DNA from: Desulfobacula sp.
GTDB lineage: Bacteria > Desulfobacterota > Desulfobacteria > Desulfobacterales > Desulfobacteraceae
Direction: 5' to 3'
Assembly: GCF_021107415.1 (NCBI RefSeq)
Contig: NZ_JAIOSW010000507.1
Location: 1 to 8,763, forward strand
DNA length: 8,763 nucleotides
Shown here: piece after piece, positions 5,697-8,763 of the stretch
How positions within the stretch are numbered: position 1 is the first letter of the stretch
Layout: each line of letters begins with the position of its first letter
Position numbers and translations under genes: made by a program
The notes under the pieces: model-generated
What the model was told of the DNA's origin: nothing
The model's database searches: none
Seen by the model: only the letters and a program-made list of their open reading frames with translations

Positions 5697-6830
5697 TCAG
5701 GAAACAGAACCTTTATATGCGCTTAATAATTTTTCGACAACACGTTCCCCTGTGAAAAATCTAGATCTGCTTATACCTTTATTTGTCAATTTTTCTCTTA
5801 AACGCGTGCTGCTTTGAAGTTTGGCCATTGCATCACAGATATTGCCGATACTTTTCCCATTAAAAAAGAAGGCCGCCTCTTCTGCAAATTCTTTAACGAC
5901 TTTAATATCTGATGCTGCAACCGGACATCCACATGCCATTGCCTCAATTACAGGAATCCCACAGCCTTCAAACAAAGAGGGAAAGATCAAGGCACTTGCG
6001 CCGGAGTATAGCAACGGCAGTTCGTGATAAGCAAGACGGGGCAAGTAAATCACATCTTTATCTAAATTTAATTTTTTTACTTCAGCTTTGATTAACGCCT
6101 TTGTTGTCCCGGTATCTGGTCCCGAGTCCCCTCTCAGAACCAGAGGCCATGGATTTCCCCCTTGCTTTTTTAAGTCTGAGTAGGCGTTAATCAGGCGGAT
6201 ATGATTTTTATGGGGATAAAAATTTGCCACATATAACCAAAAATTATCCGGTAACTTATATCTGTTTTTAAATTTTTTTATTTCACCCTTTTGAGAAGGC
6301 TTGAATGTATCATTAATAATGATTGGCAGAACATACAATTTGTCTGTTTTAGGTTTTAAAATTTGGATGATATCCAAACCGGTGGTGTTTGAAATCGGTA
6401 AGATTGATTTTGCCTTTTTAGCTGTAATATTCAGCACTATTTTCAGGTACAAGTGCTTAATGCGGGAGTAAGAACCGGGGTTACGCAAGGGAAGAAGATC
6501 ATAGATCGTTACCAAACCGGGAATAATTAAAAACGGGGATAACATATTTGCAAACCAATGAAAACAATCAAGTCTGTATTTCCAACCATAATAGTGTAAG
6601 ATTGTATTTTCAAACAATATCCGATGCCCGGCTTTTAATGGGTTAATCCGTATCAAAACCTTTTGGAAATTTTTCTGATCCGGAACCAGACACTGACTCT
6701 GACGACTTACAAAAACAATATATGTATTTTGTTTATCCAGATGACCTAAAGCAGAAACTAAATTTTCAACATAATTCCAGACCCCTCCGATGCCATCATG
6801 CATGTGTAGAAGATTTAGTCCTATGCGCAT
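5697..6830 (-). CDS. Glycosyltransferase family 4 (GT-B)
   Basis: This 377-residue protein has the two Rossmann-like domains of a GT-B retaining glycosyltransferase. The N-terminal acceptor domain begins MRIGLNLL with a GIGGVWNY glycine loop at 13-20 and an IYDLLP segment at 109-114. The C-terminal Glycos_transf_1 domain shows YPHKN at 205-209 (K208 likely contacts the donor phosphate) and the EX7E motif E288-E296 in FPSLFEGCGIPVIEA, followed by GCPVAAS. No membrane segment is obvious, so it probably works at the inner face of the cytoplasmic membrane on a lipid-linked glycan. The donor may be GDP-mannose or a GDP-deoxyhexose given the dehydratase upstream, but GT4 donor choice cannot be read from motifs. 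Its ATG lies inside the last codons of the flippase (10 bp overlap), implying translational coupling. Confidence 0.92.
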   Translation of the reverse strand: MRIGLNLLHMHDGIGGVWNYVENLVSALGHLDKQNTYIVFVSRQSQCLVPDQKNFQKVLIRINPLKAGHRILFENTILHYYGWKYRLDCFHWFANMLSPFLIIPGLVTIYDLLPLRNPGSYSRIKHLYLKIVLNITAKKAKSILPISNTTGLDIIQILKPKTDKLYVLPIIINDTFKPSQKGEIKKFKNRYKLPDNFWLYVANFYPHKNHIRLINAYSDLKKQGGNPWPLVLRGDSGPDTGTTKALIKAEVKKLNLDKDVIYLPRLAYHELPLLYSGASALIFPSLFEGCGIPVIEAMACGCPVAASDIKVVKEFAEEAAFFFNGKSIGNICDAMAKLQSSTRLREKLTNKGISRSRFFTGERVVEKLLSAYKGSVS

Positions 6831-8101
6831 TTGGACATTATCCTTTTCTTAAAAAATACGGAGCAATATGTCATACAGGAAACAGTTAAAATGATATCTG
6901 TTATAACCGTGGCCCAGGCAGCGCCTTGAATACCATATTGAGGGATCAATACAAAGTTCAATAAAATATTAACGATTGTACAAGTCAGTGCAATATACAT
7001 ATAGATTTTCTGCTTGTCTATGGCGATTAATGCCTGGGTTACCATGGTTCCTGGATATAGTGCAATAACCGATAATAAGAGGATATAAAAAACACTAACA
7101 CTGCTTTGGTATTCTTTTCCAAGAAACAGGTCAAATACAAATTCACCGGCAACATACATAATCGAACAAAGGATCAAAGAAAGGATAATTAACAGAACCA
7201 ATAATTTTTTATAAAGTGCATAAAATTTAATATCCGGCAGTTTACCATATTGTGATAATCTTGAAAAAGTGGCTGCCATAATGACTCTTACCAGCAACAT
7301 AATCCCTTCTATGACCATATAGGCACCGCTATAAATTCCAACATCACTTATCTGTCGATATCCTGCTATCATCACAGAATCAATCCTATAATAAATAATA
7401 CCCAGACCGCTGACAAGAGCCAAAGGAAAAGCTTCTTTCAGAATGGAGATTATTTTTTCTTTTTTAAATGCGAGTCCGCTGTTTTGAAACAGATTTATTT
7501 TCTTTTTATATAGGATCACCCAAATGCACACAAATGATAAAAAAAGACTCAATGAAAATGAAATGGAAATAGCAGGTGCTGATTTGTTAATACTTAAGAA
7601 CACAAAGCTTGTTAAAAGTAAAATCAGCCGTTGCCCCACTAAAAGGAAAGATTCAAATTTCATTGTTTCAAGGCCTCTGAAATAGCTGAAAATAATTGTA
7701 TTGACAGAAAAAAAACAAAATCCTATCCCTAAAATATTCAGGGTTAAAAAGATGTGTCTGTCAAAAAAAAAGGAAACAACGAAAATTAAAAAAAATCCAA
7801 AAAAAGTTGTGCCAAGATTGGTTAAAGCAATTGTTGAAAATCTTTCAAAATCCTCTCTGGCAACCCACTTTACAGCCAAATGATCCAATCCAAAACTCAT
7901 CACCGTATAAAACAGGTAACAAATACTCAAAGAAAAAGAAAAAACACCAAATTCCCGGGCACCCAAAACCCGCGCAGAAACCATTAAGAAAACAAAAAAA
8001 AGGAATCTCCCAATGAATTGACCCAACCCTTGAATATAAAAATTGGAGAGAATTTTCTTATCTTTTGTTAATTCATCAACTATTTTTTTAAAAAAATAAA
8101 T
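6821..8101 (-). CDS. Wzx-like polysaccharide flippase (MATE/MOP superfamily), non-canonical start
   Basis: This is an integral membrane protein of about 12-14 hydrophobic helices that should flip a lipid-linked oligosaccharide. Family landmarks include SARVLGAREFGVFSF, YYRIDSVMIAGY in the middle, and VLIPQYGIQGAAWATV near the end. The shortest frame starts at TTG (8024-8026) and gives 401 residues, but it cuts the first helix and its purine run AAGGG touches the TTG. The frame stays open upstream for 25 more codons, encoding KKIVDELTKDKKILSNFYIQ, a typical flippase N-terminus. It contains no ATG, GTG or TTG. I place the start at ATT (8099-8101), 8 bases after TGAGGAG, giving 426 residues. An alternative is ATG at 8121-8123 joined to this frame by loss of one T in the T7A7 run. 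Strongly AT-rich, unlike the dehydratase gene before it. Confidence 0.85.
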   Translation of the reverse strand: MYFFKKIVDELTKDKKILSNFYIQGLGQFIGRFLFFVFLMVSARVLGAREFGVFSFSLSICYLFYTVMSFGLDHLAVKWVAREDFERFSTIALTNLGTTFFGFFLIFVVSFFFDRHIFLTLNILGIGFCFFSVNTIIFSYFRGLETMKFESFLLVGQRLILLLTSFVFLSINKSAPAISISFSLSLFLSFVCIWVILYKKKINLFQNSGLAFKKEKIISILKEAFPLALVSGLGIIYYRIDSVMIAGYRQISDVGIYSGAYMVIEGIMLLVRVIMAATFSRLSQYGKLPDIKFYALYKKLLVLLIILSLILCSIMYVAGEFVFDLFLGKEYQSSVSVFYILLLSVIALYPGTMVTQALIAIDKQKIYMYIALTCTIVNILLNFVLIPQYGIQGAAWATVITDIILTVSCMTYCSVFFKKRIMSKCA

Positions 8102-8109
8102 TCCTATTG

Positions 8110-8116
8110 CTCCTCA
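8110..8116 (-). promoter_or_regulatory. Ribosome binding site supporting an ATT start for the flippase
   Basis: The minus strand shows TGAGGAG, an excellent Shine-Dalgarno sequence, in the gap after the dehydratase stop. The only codon at standard distance in the flippase frame is ATT (8099-8101, 8 bases away). ATA at 8105-8107 is too close. Confidence 0.5.
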
Positions 8117-8132
8117 GAAACATGCCCAATCA

Positions 8133-8763
8133 TTATTGCTTTTGCTTTCCGGCCTGTTCAGCCTCAACCATCATTTTGGCCACATCACGCATACAATATG
8201 ATGCTTTCCATTTGAGTTTTTTCTCTGCTTTTTCTGGATTTGCAACAGAAATATCTATATCAGTAGGCCTTTTAAGGTCTGGGTTATACTCCACATGGTC
8301 ACGCCAGTTAAGACCGACATTGCTAAAGACCGCCTCAACAAAATCCTGAAGTGAATTCGTCTGACCGGTAGCAATAACGTAATCCTCCGGTTCTTCTTGT
8401 TGGAGCATGGCCCACATGGCCTTAACATATTCCGGCGCCCAGCCCCAATCTCGCTGAACAGAAAGGTTTCCAAGCCTTAATACACCACTGCCATCCATTG
8501 CAATTTGACAGGCGGCCCGGACTATTTTTTTTGTTACAAACCGCTTTGGGCGAAGGGGAGATTCATGGTTAAAAAGTAACCCTGAGCAGGCAAACATCCC
8601 GTAAGCTTCCCGATAATTAGCAACCTGCCAGAAGGCTGCCGATTTAGCAACCGCATAGGGGCTTCGGGGATGGAATGGTGTCTTGTCTGAAGCAGACTGG
8701 CCTTCTGTATTGCCGAAACACTCACTGGAACCGGCATTATACAAACGGATGGGTAAATCCATG
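8133..8763 (-). CDS. gmd: GDP-mannose 4,6-dehydratase, C-terminal part (gene continues past the window)
   Basis: The visible 209 residues are the C-terminal two thirds of an extended SDR that converts GDP-mannose to GDP-4-keto-6-deoxymannose, precursor of GDP-fucose, GDP-rhamnose and related sugars. GSSECFG carries the active-site Ser and Glu; PRSPYAVAK supplies the catalytic Tyr and Lys. NYREAYG, LFNHESPLRP with RFVTKKI, LGNLSVQRDWGWAPEYVKAMW and DYVIATGQ are all hallmark GMD segments. The Rossmann NAD(P) loop lies outside the window; the Met at the right edge is internal, so this is truncation by the window and not a broken gene. Base composition is clearly richer in GC than in the flippase. 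It is the most upstream gene visible of the polysaccharide operon, about 31 bp before the flippase start. Confidence 0.93.
   Translation of the reverse strand, partial: MDLPIRLYNAGSSECFGNTEGQSASDKTPFHPRSPYAVAKSAAFWQVANYREAYGMFACSGLLFNHESPLRPKRFVTKKIVRAACQIAMDGSGVLRLGNLSVQRDWGWAPEYVKAMWAMLQQEEPEDYVIATGQTNSLQDFVEAVFSNVGLNWRDHVEYNPDLKRPTDIDISVANPEKAEKKLKWKASYCMRDVAKMMVEAEQAGKQKQ

Noticed and set aside
8255..8737. Alternative-frame minus-strand ORFs within the dehydratase gene (8255-8473, 8534-8737)
   Set aside because: Overlap a frame with unmistakable GDP-mannose dehydratase motifs.

Overview
The window is AT-rich and almost entirely minus-strand. An anaerobic deltaproteobacterium of the Desulfobacterales type (Desulfobacula/Desulfobacter-like) would fit: a DUF2760 plus large DUF3731-type Hsp70 pair, a small secreted ComEA-like protein, an AT-rich surface-polysaccharide cluster and an rRNA leader with a TTGATCTTTGA boxA. 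This is inferred from gene content and style, not from a database match, and is moderate to weak at genus level.

Layout, in transcription order (right to left). (1) 8763-4705 is the downstream part of a surface-polysaccharide operon: the 3' end of a GDP-mannose 4,6-dehydratase gene, a Wzx-like flippase, a GT4 glycosyltransferase whose start overlaps the flippase stop by 10 bp, and an extended-SDR nucleotide-sugar enzyme. Together they would make a GDP-deoxyhexose donor, transfer a sugar to a lipid-linked glycan, modify a second sugar nucleotide and flip the glycan across the inner membrane. (2) 4704-4334 has no convincing gene but holds a 16-bp-arm hairpin. (3) 4333-4049 is a small exported ComEA-type helix-hairpin-helix protein. 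It is followed by a degenerate second comEA-like segment (about 3999-3852) and a hairpin terminator. (4) 3754-189 is a two-gene operon: a DUF2760 protein with two membrane segments (GTG start), then a 930-residue divergent Hsp70 with a C-terminal DUF3731 region (TTG start). (5) 172-1 looks like the promoter and leader of an rRNA operon reading leftwards out of the window: tandem A-tracts, TTGACA-N17-TATATT, a boxB-like hairpin, a boxA-like site, and sequence resembling the first 13 bases of 16S rRNA at the very edge.

The points most worth checking are the cut-off rrn leader 16 bp behind the hsp70 stop, the flippase whose natural start seems to be a non-canonical ATT codon (or a frameshift at a T7A7 run), the comEA relic next to an intact comEA, and the uncharacterised DUF2760-Hsp70 pair. 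No CRISPR array, tRNA, insertion sequence or phage gene was seen.
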